Assembly (NCBI RefSeq): GCF_029962835.1
Contig: NC_080583.1
Coordinates: 67,875,158 to 67,939,157, forward strand
Reading direction: 5' to 3'
From: Magnolia sinica
Lineage: Eukaryota; Streptophyta; Magnoliopsida; Magnoliales; Magnoliaceae
DNA length: 64,000 nucleotides
Part shown: piece by piece, positions 1-11,957 of the stretch
Numbering within the stretch: position 1 is the stretch's first letter
How the letters are laid out: every line of letters begins with the position of its first letter
Position numbers and translations under genes: made by a program
The notes under the pieces: generated by a model
Databases searched by the model: none
What the model was told of the DNA's origin: nothing
Seen by the model: the letters and a program-made list of their open reading frames with translations, nothing else

Positions 1-1340
1 GGCCCGCTGTGATGTTTGTTAGGAGTCCACTCTGCTCATCCATTTTGTAAGCTAATATTAAGAGATTAGATCAAAATTGAACAGATTCAGAACTCAAGTG
101 GGCTGTATTAAAGGAAAAGGTAGTTAGGGAAATTCCTATCGTTGAAACTTTCCTAGGGTTAAGAGGGATGTCTACATGCCATCCATATTGTTAAAAACGT
201 CAATCCTATGGGATAAACTGAAAGCATAAATATTAGCATGATTCAAAACTTCTATTGCCCCATGAGTATTTCAACTATGGACATTCAATTTTCATGTTTT
301 TGGCGCACTTGAGAATTGTACATGGTTCATTTTTGTCCTTATGTCTAAAAATAAGCTTACAAAACATATGGATGGTAAAGATTTATCACAAACATTCCAG
401 CGGGCCCCACTTGTGTTCACCGTGCAGGACGGCTTTCACAGGAAATCCGCGTCCAAATCCGTTCCCACCACACGTCCAAACGTGGGGCGCGGATTTCCTG
501 AGAAAGCCTTTTGCCACCACGGAACCAAGTGGGGCCTATTATGATGTTTATGAGAAATCCTTCCTATCCATCCATTTTTTGAGTTAATTTCATTATATGA
601 GACAAAAAATGAACCGTATCCAATATTCAAGTGGGCCGAAAACGTGATACTTGAGCGTGCACACGGTTGAAATATTCATAGGCCAACATAAGTTTTTAAT
701 TATGTTAATATTTGTTTTTTCAGTTCATCCCAGTAGGAATGACGTTATTAACGGTATGGATGGCATGTAAACATCCCCGTCGAACCAAGAAGGTTTCAGC
801 AGTACAAATTTCCCTAACTACTTTTTCCTTTAGTACTATCCACTTGAGTCTTCGATCGTGTTCAATTTTAATCTACTCTCCTAAAATGAGTACAAAAAAT
901 AGATGGACAGAATGGATTCCTTAAAAATATTAAAGTAGGTCCCACCTAAGTTTACAGTGCATGAACTTTCCGCGGAAGGCTTTTACACGAAATCCGCGTA
1001 AACAAGTGCGGATGCAAATTCCCTGCAAAAGCCTTCCGAACGAAGCTCCTGCACAGGCAACTTAGGTGGGTACATAGGTTATGTTTTTGAGAAATCCACT
1101 CCATCCATCCGTTTTGTGAGCTCATTTTAAGACATGAGATCAAAAAAGAGACGGATCCAATAGTTAGGTGGGCCAAAAACGTGAGGATTACACGTCTATA
1201 GTTGAAATATTTGTATGGCCAAAGAAGCTTTGAATCAGCCTAATATTTATGTTTTCGTTTAATCCCAATAAGAATCACGTTGTAAACGGTATAGATGGCA
1301 TGTAAAGATCAATGTCAATGCCAGGAATGTTTCAACGGCA
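1..1340. repeat. Foldback repeat cluster
   Basis: This stretch is built from related modules in direct and inverted orientation. Segments near 268-475 and 476-690 are imperfect inverted copies around a GC-rich centre, where GGAAATCCGCG on one side faces CGCGGATTTCC on the other. The module starting near 541 (gtttatgagaaatcc) recurs in direct orientation near 1079, about 538 bp further on. I see no protein family in the short open frames here. The sequence is a diverged relative of the foldback family found later in the window. Confidence 0.7.
860..1180. repeat. Imperfect palindrome (foldback core)
   Basis: The left arm (about 860-1000) and right arm (about 1010-1180) are imperfect reverse complements. 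They meet at GGAAGGCTTTTACACGAAAT facing GCAAAAGCCTTCC. It shares its centre motif with the palindrome at 268-690. This is a non-coding structural repeat. Confidence 0.65.
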
Positions 1341-1840
1341 GGAATTTCCTTACACACATTTTCCTTTAGTGCGGCCCTACCTAAGTTTCCAGCGCACAGA
1401 CTTTAGTAGGAAATCGCGTCCTCCAAACGCAAGTGCAAAATATGGCACACGTGTGCGAGAGATCTTGGCTTTCCATCAGGTGGGTCACACTGATTTTAGA
1501 ACATCTGGCTCAGACCCGCATTTTTTAATCTTCAGGTGGGCAAACATGTGCAAAAGAAACAGAGCAACTTGGCTGTGGGTGGGACCTGACTGTAGGGCCA
1601 TGTATATGTATATGCATTGTATATCCACGCCCTCCATCTGTTTAGACAGCTTATTTTAGGGTGTCCTTCCAAAAATGAAGCAGATTTAAATTATAGGTAT
1701 ACCACACCACAGGAAACAGTGGTCGGTGAGCATTTAAAAACTTCCTAGTGTTCTCGGTAATGTTTGTTGACTAAACAACCCGTTGATGAGGTAACACACA
1801 CCTGATGAAAGGAGGAAACCGATACCAGCTTGATCCCAAT
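1341..1840. other. Foldback remnant, no gene
   Basis: The first 150 bp hold another degenerate copy of the aaatcgcg foldback centre. The rest is unique-looking AT-rich sequence with no protein family or RNA that I recognise. Confidence 0.5.
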
Positions 1841-2441
1841 GGCGTGTTTGGGCAGTGGGATTAGAAGGGATTAGGTGGGAGGGGATTCATCTGGTCCCGT
1901 GCCAATTCCACTCCATGTTTGGGAAGAATGGAAGTTGGTGGGAATTAGATTAGAAGGAATTGCATTGGGTCCCGTGCCAATTTCATTCAATGTTAGCAAG
2001 TTGTGTAGGTCCCACCATGATGTGTGGCCTATATCCACACCGTCCACCCAATTTTCGAGATTATTTTAGAGCATGGGCCAAAAAATCAGGTAAATCTAAA
2101 TCTCAGGTGGACCCCACCATAGAAAGTAACGGGGATTAAATACTTACTGTTGAAAACTTCTTTGGGGCCACATAAGTTTTGGATCTACCTCATTTTTAGG
2201 CCCATGCCATAAAATGAGGTTAGAAAATAAATGAACGGTTTAGATATAACACCTGTGTGTTATTCTCAGTAATTTCAAATGATGGTGGGTATATCCATTC
2301 AATGTACCATTGTATTACCAACAAAGCATAGAATTAATCTTATCCCATGGCAAGGGGGGACAATCCCTACCATGGGTAATAATTATATTTTTTGAATCCC
2401 ATCTCACCTAATCCCTTCTAATCCCACTGCCCAAACACGCC
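1841..2441. mobile_element. MITE with about 45-bp terminal inverted repeats
   Basis: The left end begins GGCGTGTTTGGGCAGTGGG and the right end is its reverse complement, ending CCCAAACACGCC. The match continues for about 45 bp with two or three mismatches. GGCGTGTTTGG-type ends are usual for non-autonomous plant DNA transposons of the PIF/Harbinger or hAT groups. No transposase is present. A target duplication is not clear at the junctions, so the superfamily is not settled. The interior (about 1945-2290) is a copy of the GGTCCCACCATGATG foldback family, so two repeat families are nested or fused. Confidence 0.85.
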
Positions 2442-4060
2442 CTAAACTTTTTGTGGCCCTATTAAGGTTTTGGAAGGTTTTTAAAGGTCAATGACTGTAG
2501 TTCCCATGGTGTGGTCCACCTGAAATTTCTATCACTTCATTTGGGAGAATGCCCTAATCTAAGCTGTCAAAATAGATAGACAGTGTAGATATACAATGCA
2601 CACATTAGTCCCACCTACATCACTGGTGCGGGTAGGAACCACGTGGCATCGTGATGTTTGTGAGAAATCCACCTATTCAACTATTTTGTGATCTCATTTT
2701 AGAATACATGACGAAAAGTGAGCAAGATATAAGACTAAAGTGAGCCGTACTAAAGGAAAAAGGTACTTTAGATGTTTTTGGGCATAATTTAAGTTTTAAG
2801 AGAGAGAAAGTGAAGGTGGAGCTTTTTCCGCGTGTTTCTTTTTTCTCAATCTTTCAATTCTAATTTGTTTTATAGTTTTATTTTATTTTATTTTATCTAA
2901 AAGGTTAGTCATGCTTGGCTAACCTTTTAGCAAAAACTAAGAGATAAACTTTTTTTTTATAAATTCTTAATATTAATTCAATTTTATTTAGTTTTTATGT
3001 TGAATTGTGATTGTGTTGATTGAATTCTTAATTTATAGAAAGAATTGATCTATAAAATCCATTAATATATTGTTAACTCCAAGTACAGTAAATGCTTTGA
3101 ATTCCCTACAATCGATTACCTAGATGTTCATGAAAGATTAATCAATTTTGATTCATAAACTTTGTTGAAAGTTCAAAATTGGTTTAATTGTTATATTTTC
3201 TGACTAGATTGAATCCTTGTTTAATACTAATTGAGTTATTAAGCTAAATAAAATGAATTATGTTAATGATTTATTAATTGGGGATTTGTGGATCTTTAGT
3301 TGCATTTAAGTATGGTTTTTAATCACTCTAATATGTTGGAATTCATATTCTTAAATTTATACTAGTTCTAGTTGTGTCCTTACTAAATTTGTACACAAGC
3401 TGATCTAGCTCAAAATGCTTGCTCGACTTGGCTCGATGTAGCTCGGTTTGATTTGGCTTGAATGACGACTCAAGGCAAGCCAAGCTTATCGTGACTCAAC
3501 TCGTTTGAAAATGAGTTGAGATCAACTAGAGTAGAGCTTGGCTCAAGGCTCGAGTCTAAGCTCGACTTGACTCGAGTATAGTTTCAAATTATATGTGTGT
3601 GTGTAACACTCCAAACTTTTTAATACTTGAATATTGAAAGTTCGCGAGTGCTACCGTGAAAGTTAATTCAGTATACATGTGTATGTCACCAATTTAACAT
3701 ATCTTAACCTTACATCCATTCTCTAATATGAATATGACCGTTGGAAATAATCTCTATCTATAAATCAAGTCATCTGACTGTTGATTTTAAGATAGGATCA
3801 TTATATATCCAAGTATTCTGACTTGTTTACCATAATCAACTGTTCAGTCAACTATTCACTGATAGGTAAAGATATCTAATCGTCCACTTTTGAGTTTGGA
3901 CCACTCAATCATAGTAAACTAACTACATGATCTGTACATCCGCTCGTACACATATCGAATTGAGATGTTGATTTATTCATCTTGTTCACCACCTCTGAAT
4001 ATGGTTAACCCACCATTAAAACTACAATATGAGGAACTTACATATGTGAATAAGTCACTT
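2442..4060. other. AT-rich intergenic sequence
   Basis: No gene is visible. 2460-2720 contains more foldback-family remnants. 2897-2930 is a perfect hairpin. 3403-3590 is a degenerate run of GCTCGACTTGGCTCGA-like motifs of the sort found in the arms of plant hAT-type MITEs. Confidence 0.6.
2897..2930. repeat. Perfect 12-bp hairpin
   Basis: CTAAAAGGTTAG at 2897-2908 and CTAACCTTTTAG at 2919-2930 are exact reverse complements separated by 10 bases. No poly-T tract or neighbouring gene suggests a terminator role. Confidence 0.7.
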
Positions 4061-4076
4061 AAATCTAATGGTATAC

Positions 4077-4176
4077 TGGTATTAATCCCTAGTGGTGGTG
4101 GCTAACATGGAGTGTGTGTACTGACATGGGTGTGTACTAACAAGCTAACTCAAAAAAAATAAAAAAATAAAAAATT
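4077..4176 (+). mobile_element. SINE-type insertion (truncated) with A-rich tail
   Basis: The element ends in an A-rich tail (about 4154-4174). It is bracketed by an 11-bp exact target duplication, TAATGGTATAC, at 4066-4076 and 4177-4187; this extends to 16 bp with one mismatch. The body (ccctagtggtggtggctaac) resembles the 3' part of the SINE at 36215-36330. An A-tail plus a variable-length duplication indicates LINE-type target-primed insertion. Confidence 0.8.
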
Positions 4177-4766
4177 TAATGGTATACATGTTTTACCTAT
4201 TGATTACTCCAAAAACCTACTTTGTGTTCATCCGTTTATGAAATTGACCATACATCCACCTGCATGCATGGTCAGAATACTAACAATCAAATTTTACTAT
4301 TTTTAACATGTTATCTGACCATCCATTATGTTGTTTGATATATGTACCTTCCCTGAATTAATTTGGTGAATAAATCTTTATTCATAATAATTTAGATATA
4401 AGTTATTTTATAAGGATTGCTTATAAACATGTATATAATTATATAAAACTATTAGATTTTCCAAAAATTTTATATTAATAGTAATTACCGAAATGCCATT
4501 AACCTACACCTTTGAAATTTAGATCACAGGATTTTCATGATCCATTTGATGTGAAGTTTTGTCTGATGTGTATCTATGCATTACTGTTGCTTTGTGCTAT
4601 GATTTTCTAGCAAGGGTTTTTCCACGTTAAATTCAATTTGTTTGTGGTTGAACTTGATTGTTGCGATTACAGTACTTTGCTTGATTAATCTCTGTGTGCT
4701 TCTGCGGTCTCCTAACACTAATAACCTTGCAACTTCTTATCATAGGCTTTAAGTTAATTTATAAAC

Positions 4767-4883
4767 ACCCGCTCCGGTGGTAGACTCTTAGGAGTTTCAA
4801 GGGTTTGAGTATCCATAGGTGGTGAAATCCCACTTAGGTGTGAGTGTGTGGGGGTGTGTGTGCCTGTGTTAAAAAAGAAGAAG
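4767..4883 (+). mobile_element. tRNA-type SINE with perfect target duplication
   Basis: A 117-bp element lies between a perfect 16-bp direct repeat, AAGTTAATTTATAAAC, at 4751-4766 and 4884-4899. It contains a tRNA box-B-like motif (GGGTTTGAGTATCC) followed by a GT-rich segment and an AAAAAAGAAG tail. It is closely related to the copy at 5848-5952. SINEs are transcribed by RNA polymerase III and moved by LINE proteins. Box A is weak or missing, so this copy is probably 5' truncated. Confidence 0.88.
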
Positions 4884-4899
4884 AAGTTAATTTATAAAC

Positions 4900-5830
4900 C
4901 TAGAGTCTAATGTATCCCATACCTAGATCCTCAATGCTCATCTAGTTCATACCCTCTGATAACAATATGGCTGAGAACCTTAAAATCTGTCTGTTTCTCT
5001 TCCTAAGTGGACCACACTTTGATATCACTATGGGTGAGATCCTCCAAATGTGTCTGCTTCTCTTCCGAGGTGGACCACAATGTACAAAGTAGACCCACCA
5101 CCAAAACAAAAGTTTCTAGCCACCCGTTTGTTTGCTAAGCCTTCACCCGCTCAAAGTGTGAAATAGACTTAGGCCCCATTTGTTAAATCTAAAATCCAAA
5201 TATGAAATCTGAAGCCTGAATACGAAATCTAAAGGCTGAATCAGAAAGCTAAAGTCAAAAAACTTGTTTGGTAATTATGGATGAAGTCTGAAAATTAGGT
5301 ATTGAATTTGAAACAACCTGCTTGTTAACAAACATCTGAAATGTCTAAAATACATTAATTTAACGCATTTGCCCCTATCTCCTAATTGGAAATGTTTTAC
5401 GTTATAAGGAAATTATTTTTTATTAAATGAGAATAAAATTATTCTATTTAATTCAAATACCATAGCTCACATTATGGAAACATCATATCTCTCACACATG
5501 TTCCATTTTGGCACGTGTGGATGGGCAGAGCACGCGTGTAGAATGAGCAAACCTCGATGTTTTAGGAGAAAAGTTTGATGCCCCCGCAGATTGTGATAGA
5601 TGGATGATACGCGGCCACTTAGAAAGTACCAAGGAATTGCATAGACTGCGTTTCTTGGCCAATCAGTTTTGTAGACATTTATTGGACAGTTAAATAAAAT
5701 AAAAATCCAATGGCCCAGATTCAACAATCAGCTCCACAAATCAGATATTAAGATTGCTCAAACAATCTAATTTGGATTCCACTATCTAGTATCTGTTTAA
5801 TCCGAGTTATAATGTATTTGTACAATTTCA
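4900..5830. other. Intergenic sequence
   Basis: No gene is visible. 4990-5100 repeats a short segment twice (gtggaccaca with tctgcttctcttcc). 5171 onward begins GGCCCCATTTGTTAAATC and carries several copies of a gaaatctaaagcctgaa-like motif, which may be the arm of a degenerate DNA transposon. Confidence 0.45.
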
Positions 5831-5847
5831 AGTGCTGGCATGTCATC

Positions 5848-5952
5848 AGGAGTTTCAACATCCGGTCAAGGGTTCGAGTATCCATAGGTGGTGAAATTCC
5901 ACTAGCGTGAGTGTGTGGGGTGTGTAAAAAAAAAAAAAGAAGAAAAAAAAAA
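5848..5952 (+). mobile_element. tRNA-type SINE, second copy
   Basis: Same family as the SINE at 4767-4883, sharing the stretch around GAGTATCCATAGGTGGTGAA. A box-B motif GGTTCGAGTATCC is at about 5871-5883 and a poly-A tail runs to 5952. A 17-bp target duplication with one mismatch (AGTGCTGGCATGTCATC and AGTGCCGGCATGTCATC) lies at 5831-5847 and 5953-5969. The poly-A tract also produces a meaningless phenylalanine-rich open frame on the other strand. Confidence 0.88.
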
Positions 5953-5969
5953 AGTGCCGGCATGTCATC

Positions 5970-7943
5970 TAAGCTATCCATCATGCGGGCCAAAAGATCA
6001 GGACAATCTATAACTCACAGGACCCACACCATGTGAAATCATGCGTAAAGTCTCTAATGTCAGGTGGCGTGTCCCCCCTAAGTTTCAAGATCCACTAGGG
6101 CACGCATCCACACCCTTATCTTCTGAAATGGATTGGATGGCATCCCATCCGTAATGTGGGGTCTGCCTTAAAACATTTCATACATTAAACTAATTGCAAA
6201 TCCAACTAAATAAATAGTAAAAATAGACCATAAACATCTTCAGCAATCAAAACCATCCATTGCACTCGACCACCACGCTACATGAATTTTTGTAACCTCG
6301 GAGATCATCATGGAGTGGGCCACTAAAAGAAAGTAACACTAACCAAGAAAGTACCTTGGTCGGGTTGGTCGGGTGGATACATGCTAATATTTTCGTTATT
6401 ACATTAGTCTATTATATTTTCAATGCACCATTTTCTTGTTTGTACTTATGATTTTATTAATTATATATGTAGTTATTTATTGTAAATAACTTCATTTTTT
6501 TTCTAAACAAACAAGCTAAAATATAGGACATTTTCCTTTAAAAGTCATATTGTGTAGCATGCAATCTATTTGGGAGAGAGAAATCTGACGTATCTTGTTA
6601 GCTCAAATCATCGGAAATGATGTGGACCAATGAAACCCAATAGCATTGGAATTCCCTGTGCCTTCAACACAGACGATCCACACTCAATTATAATTTATAA
6701 GTAACTTATATATTTATCGGGATTAGGTTGGGTCGGGCAACCCAAAACTTCAATCCGAGCCCGACCGACCCAAGTTCAATCGGGTTGGTGTTTGTATAGC
6801 CCAAGCCCAAGGCCGATCCCGATACATCCTGCCCAAGCCCAATCCAATGTCCGGTCAGTTACAGATCGGCCGGTTTGAACCCGCCCAACTTTCAGACCTA
6901 ATCAAAACCCGACATGACAAAATAGATTCCCTTGGGTCTAGATTCGGATACAGCCCTACTGATGGGGTGGTGATGGGCCCAATCAATGCCCATCTCATAT
7001 GTGAAATCTCTAGATTCAGGCCTGGCCAATCAAAACTATCTGACCCAACTAGGTGGGACCGCCATCTAGATAGTTAGGCATGAGCCCTGACCCACCAAGC
7101 AATCACAAAGCCCAGGCCTTTGCACTGGTGATCAGGACCAGCACAATCAGTTATCATTCCCTAAAATCATGGATCGGTTCAGCCCTTGTTGATTTAGCCC
7201 AAGCCGAAATCTGCCCTGGCCCACTTGGATAGGATTAGGGGTGTCAACTGTCAACTGGTCGAACTGGCCCACAGGTAGTGGGCCCATGACGTTCAATACT
7301 TGGGCTTATATTCATAGGCCAATCAAGTTGGGTCTCAAAGTTCAGGCCAGATTACTCATCAGTGGCTTGGGTCCATATAAGATACTTGAAACCCAAATCC
7401 CAACCTATTGAGCGGATCAGCTTAATCTTCGAGAAGGGTGATCTTCACGGTGGGGCCTACCATTCCCATGGTGCTGATGTTCTACAGATGTGGCATGCAG
7501 GCGGGAAAGATTGTAGTGACCAATTCTCTTAAAATTTTAGAAGTCTCCAGCCCCGCTTTCAGTCCGCAAAGACATATTCATGGTTATGTGAAATCACTGC
7601 TTATCATTAGAAGTGATAGGACTATATATTTACTCCAAAATCCCTCGAGATTTTCGATTTTACCCAACAATGACTTGCATTGTGGGGCCCTTGTTATATG
7701 TCTATGACATCCATCATGTCCAATAGGTGCACCCTGCTATGAAGATCATAGAAACCGAAAAGCAAGCTAATTCAAGCATCGGGTGTTCCATACGATAAAA
7801 AACAATTTACACCACTCAAAAAACCTCCAAACTCATGTGTCGCCCACCTGGTGATGGCATCCGCCTTATTTTTTCAACTAATCATAATGATGGGTTGTAC
7901 ATAGTGGATGGGTTGGATGTCATGCATATACTAAGTTCACAAT
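5970..7943. other. Intergenic sequence with degenerate repeats
   Basis: No gene is visible. 6355-6380 and 6720-7080 are rich in GGTCGGGTTGG and CCCAAGCCCGACC motifs in both orientations. 7234 has a TAGGGGTGTCAACTGG hAT-like end without an identifiable partner. These look like decayed hAT-type MITE arms. The remainder is unassigned. Confidence 0.5.
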
Positions 7944-8285
7944 TAGGGGTGCACGTGGAGCTGGTAGAACCGGTGAACTGGGCTGAAACTAACCAAACTG
8001 TGCTGGTTCTAAAGTGCAACGGTTCTGGTTCTGGTTCCAAAAATCAAAGAACCAATTAGTTAGGTTCAATTCTTGATTTGGAATTATGTAGAACCAAACC
8101 GAATCGTGGACCGGGGAACTGAACTATGGAACCGAACTTGGAACCGAACTCATATATTAAAAAAAGAAACCCAACTCTTCATTCTCTCTTCATGCCGCCC
8201 CTTTGCAATGCTGCCCCCATTCCATTCTTCTCTCTCTCTCACATTGGACAACCACTGTCCGCACACCGGCCACCGCTCATCGCTC

Positions 8286-8316
<31 letters not shown>

Positions 8317-8517
8317 CTCTCTCTCTCACCGGACAACCACCGTCCACCGCCCAACACTCCCCTCTCTCTCTCTCTCCCAGAACCGAATTGGTTTTTATGG
8401 TTCGGTTCTAGGGTGCAAATGGTCCCGTTCTAGTTTAGATCTTCCTGGAACCGTTAAGAACGGTTCGGTTCTTGTTTCACCCCAGAACCAGACCAAACCG
8501 ACTTGTGCGCACCCCTA
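7944..8517. mobile_element. hAT-type MITE with 8-bp target duplication
   Basis: Terminal inverted repeats TAGGGGTGCAC and GTGCGCACCCCTA bound a 574-bp non-coding element. An 8-bp target duplication with one mismatch flanks it (TTCACAAT at 7936-7943, CTCACAAT at 8518-8525). Eight bases is the standard duplication length for hAT transposases. The arms are rich in GGAACCG/CGGTTCC motifs in opposite orientation. The centre holds CT microsatellites at about 8226-8380. No transposase is encoded, so movement would need an enzyme supplied in trans. Confidence 0.9.
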
Positions 8518-8888
8518 CTCACAATAATCTATTTCACCACTTTATAGGAAAAATTTAGACAAGCATTTTGGTCATTTAAGCATTAAAAACACTTTTTAGA
8601 CGTTTCAATCAGTCAAGGAATTATTTAGTAGAATTAAGATTTAAGGGAAGTCGCAGTAGAATTCCAAAATGAAAAATATATCTTCTTTTTTCTTTTCTTT
8701 TTGGGTTAGATTTATTAAAAACATCACAGTGAACTTACAATGGAAGGCTTTTGCAAAAAATTGGTAGAAAATCCGCTTCCCTAAAATTTGGAATTGCGTA
8801 ATACCCTACTATGAAATCGAGATTGTGTAATACCCCACTGAGATCTGGTGTGGGGCCTACTGTGATGTGTGTTTTATCCGTACCGTCC
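8518..8888. repeat. Foldback remnant and spacer
   Basis: 8735-8790 repeats the GGAAGGCTTTTGCA foldback centre seen near 1000. 8845-8888 is the start of a foldback copy (gggcctactgtgatgtgtg) that stops abruptly where the gypsy-type LTR begins, consistent with the LTR having inserted into it. Confidence 0.6.
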
Positions 8889-9032
8889 ATGTAACGCCCT
8901 GAGTTTTTGAAACCCGAGTATATGACTCGTTCTTCAAAAACCCGAGTGTTAACCTTTAAAGATACTTAAATTCAGATATTTTTCTTTTCCTTTTCTTTCA
9001 AAGTTAGTAGTTTAGCGGAAAATTGACAAATT

Positions 9033-9090
9033 AAACATAAAGAAAAATTTATATTTATATTCAGAATATACGAGCAGTTGCCCAAATGAC
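9033..9090 (+). repeat. 58-bp direct repeat, left copy
   Basis: This stretch is repeated exactly at 10344-10401. It flanks the 1.25 kb insert between them. Confidence 0.9.
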
Positions 9091-10343
9091 TGCTAAAAAA
9101 CATGGATTTGATGCTTAAGAATCACTAAGGCAAGGGATGGATCTTAGGAGACTAAGATTGAAGAATTCACATGTTAAAGATCCAAGAAAACCAAGTGAGG
9201 AATGAAGAGAATCGAAGATTTGAAGTGAAGAATCCTGAAATCGTCCTGAAAAAGTGTATTCTGAAGCTGTGAAGTTTATTTTGAGAAACTACACAGCAGG
9301 AAGTCTGTTTTAAACGAACTATGTAGTGAGAAGTCTATTTTGGGAAAATACGTATATTTGAGGTGGTTTCTAGGGTTTTTCAACTTTGTACGAAAATTAG
9401 AGTTCCCTACTTATAAATAAGGCTTTCTAGGGCATTTCTAAGCATCATTCAAGGCATCCCAAAGTAAAATTTAGGGTTTTTAAAGAGTTTTAAATTTTAT
9501 TAGAGTTTTATAAGTTTTTTTTTTAGATCTTTTGTATTTGCATTTATTTCTTTCTTATTTTTTTTATTTCTGCAATTTAAATATGTTTTTTTTAAGTTCC
9601 CTCTAGCCCAAGCTAGAAGGGAAGCACATGGGTTTAATAATTCTTTAAGTTATGATGATTGATTGTTTTAATGATGAGAAGAATGGTGTATGCATGTTAT
9701 CTATTATTTAGGTTTTGTTTTTTATCCTCTTGTGAGATCCATATGTTTCCATCATATGAGATCCACATTGATGGATAGGCTTACCCTAGATCAATCAGAT
9801 TTCCTAGATAGGAGAGGTTCTCAACCTGTTATATTTCTTTGATTTTCATTATCTCATTGATATTGAATTCTTAAAATCACTGACGCTTGAGAATATATAT
9901 CAATGGTGCAAATCCATGATTTTCTAATCTTTTATATCATTTATTAAAATATTTAAACTATTTTATTTTCCGATTAGGCTGACCATAGTGCTCAGATCCT
10001 AGATGTGTTATCCAAGTCATCATGATTTTGGAACATTAGCCTATATGTGGAACTTTGAAGCTTGAGTGTTATTTTAATTCAGTTGAATTACATTCATTTA
10101 AAAATCTCAAAATCAAATCATCAGTTTAGTTTTTATTACTTAGTTGGTTTTGTATTTGATTTTCTCATTCTTGCCATGCATCTTCCTATGGGATTAACCA
10201 TGTATTCACGGGATATTACTTACGAACCTCTGCACTTAGAGGTAAGCAATCAAATACACAGTTTCAAGTAGTCTACCTGCTAACTACTCCACACTTCTTC
10301 TGAAATTTTATATTCAATGGCTGTAAAAGAAGATCGATTCACC
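9091..10343. mobile_element. 1.25-kb insert, possible solo LTR
   Basis: The insert starts TGCTAAAAAACATGG and ends GATTCACC(A), so it can be read as a TG...CA unit like an LTR. A TATA-like CTTATAAATAAGG is at about 9410. It has no coding domain. It is bordered by a 58-bp duplication rather than the 4-6 bp made by retroviral-type integrases. It could instead be a fragment placed by repair or by assembly error. Confidence 0.5.
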
Positions 10344-10401
10344 AAACATAAAGAAAAATTTATATTTATATTCAGAATATACGAGCAGTTGCCCAAATGA
10401 C
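10344..10401 (+). repeat. 58-bp direct repeat, right copy
   Basis: Exact copy of 9033-9090. The host LTR sequence continues uninterrupted from its right edge (ttatacaaacc). Confidence 0.9.
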
Positions 10402-11438
10402 TTATACAAACCAATGTCTTTATATTAACAAATACGAGAATTATATAATTTACACATGAGAAATAATAAAATGTATATAAACTTGAGCCGTAAGATCATG
10501 CCGCTTCTCTTGGTAGATACAACCATGCATCCTTGATAATCATACCTTGCTCTTTATCAATCTGGACATGAATATCTTTTAAGCCACCTGTATTTCCTAT
10601 ACAGTTACATATTCGATGAATGAGTGGTCAACTCAGTGTGAATTCCCCTCAAGATAACACATCGTCACCTTAGTTAAGCATAGTTAAAAACAGCAAGGCA
10701 TTCAAAACAATACATGATGCAGTCTTGTTTAAATGCATGGATGCGTGAATGCACATCATCCTAGGGATGCTTATCCAGTCGGACTTGGGCTCGTCACCCA
10801 TGTAATAGACTGGTCACCAACGTAGCATATCTCGTACAGCATAGTGACCAAGTCATCGTACATCACGTACGTCGGTTGATAGTCAATAGTCTGGGAGCTA
10901 GTGAAACGATACCACACTAAGCTTAAGGGCACGTGCTACAACATTCAGAATTAGCTACCCGTCATCACTCGTATGTTATGAATGCACGATTAGCAAAACC
11001 ATTATTATTCCAATCATAACCAGCCAATTTAAGTAAACTCAAAGGTCACTATGGGGAGCTCGTCATCCAGCGTAGGCCGACAACTTGGGCATATTGTCTC
11101 ATTCCCACCATCCCTGGCTCATGAGATTTTTTGCCTTAGGATGTTTAATGGATGTCCATTGACTAGTGGCCAATCAAATTCAATATATGGGAATTACCAT
11201 CACATGGTTGTATGAGAATGAACCATCAAAGCCACACAGGGCAAATATCAAATCGTAGGACAAATACTAAGTCGAAGCAATAAAAGGTTGCATGAAGTAA
11301 ATACTAAATCGAAATGGTAAAGAGGTTATGTAGGGCAATGTTAAATCAGGGCGGTAAAAGAAAAGTCATCACAAAAGCCATGTAGGCAAAACAACTTATA
11401 GATAGTAAACCCACATTGGTATTCCACATCCCAGATAA

Positions 11439-11698
11439 CCTCCAAGTTGAGGGTCCATTTATAACACATTCTATCTCATTACATCCTAAGTGTGGGCTCA
11501 CATACACAAGTAAAAATTTTCCACTAATAAGTGTAGTGAAATGAGTTCCAAGCGACTTACAATAATTCATTGCCATATGAAAATGTATGGATACAACATG
11601 TCAGATATATGCTCAACATTAAATTCATAACTATTGTAATAGGTCATGATTCACACGTATAATTTGTCAATTGAAATTTTAAAGGAAGCTATCATATA
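11439..11698 (+). repeat. 260-bp direct repeat, left copy
   Basis: Repeated at 17019-17278. I count three mismatches over 260 bp. The copies flank a 5.3 kb insert. Confidence 0.92.
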
Positions 11699-11957
11699 TT
11701 AAAAGCTTTAAGTACAATGCAAAAAGGAAATACAAGGTAATCAAAAGCTCCAAAATGATCTAATACGCGGTCCTGCCTCAGTGGCTCTGCTCCAACTGTC
11801 AACTGCACACAATGGTCGTGCATAAGCTTACAAAAGCTTAGAGGGTAGTGTAAGTGTGTGCGCAAGGTAAGTGCTAAGTATACAAATCAGAGTAACGCAA
11901 AAATATGCGGGTAAGTCCATTAATGCTACCAACTGTACCAAAGCTATGTGATGCAAG

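Noticed and set aside
5748..5993. Minus-strand frame with a phenylalanine-rich stretch
   Set aside because: Produced by the poly-A tail of the SINE at 5848-5952.
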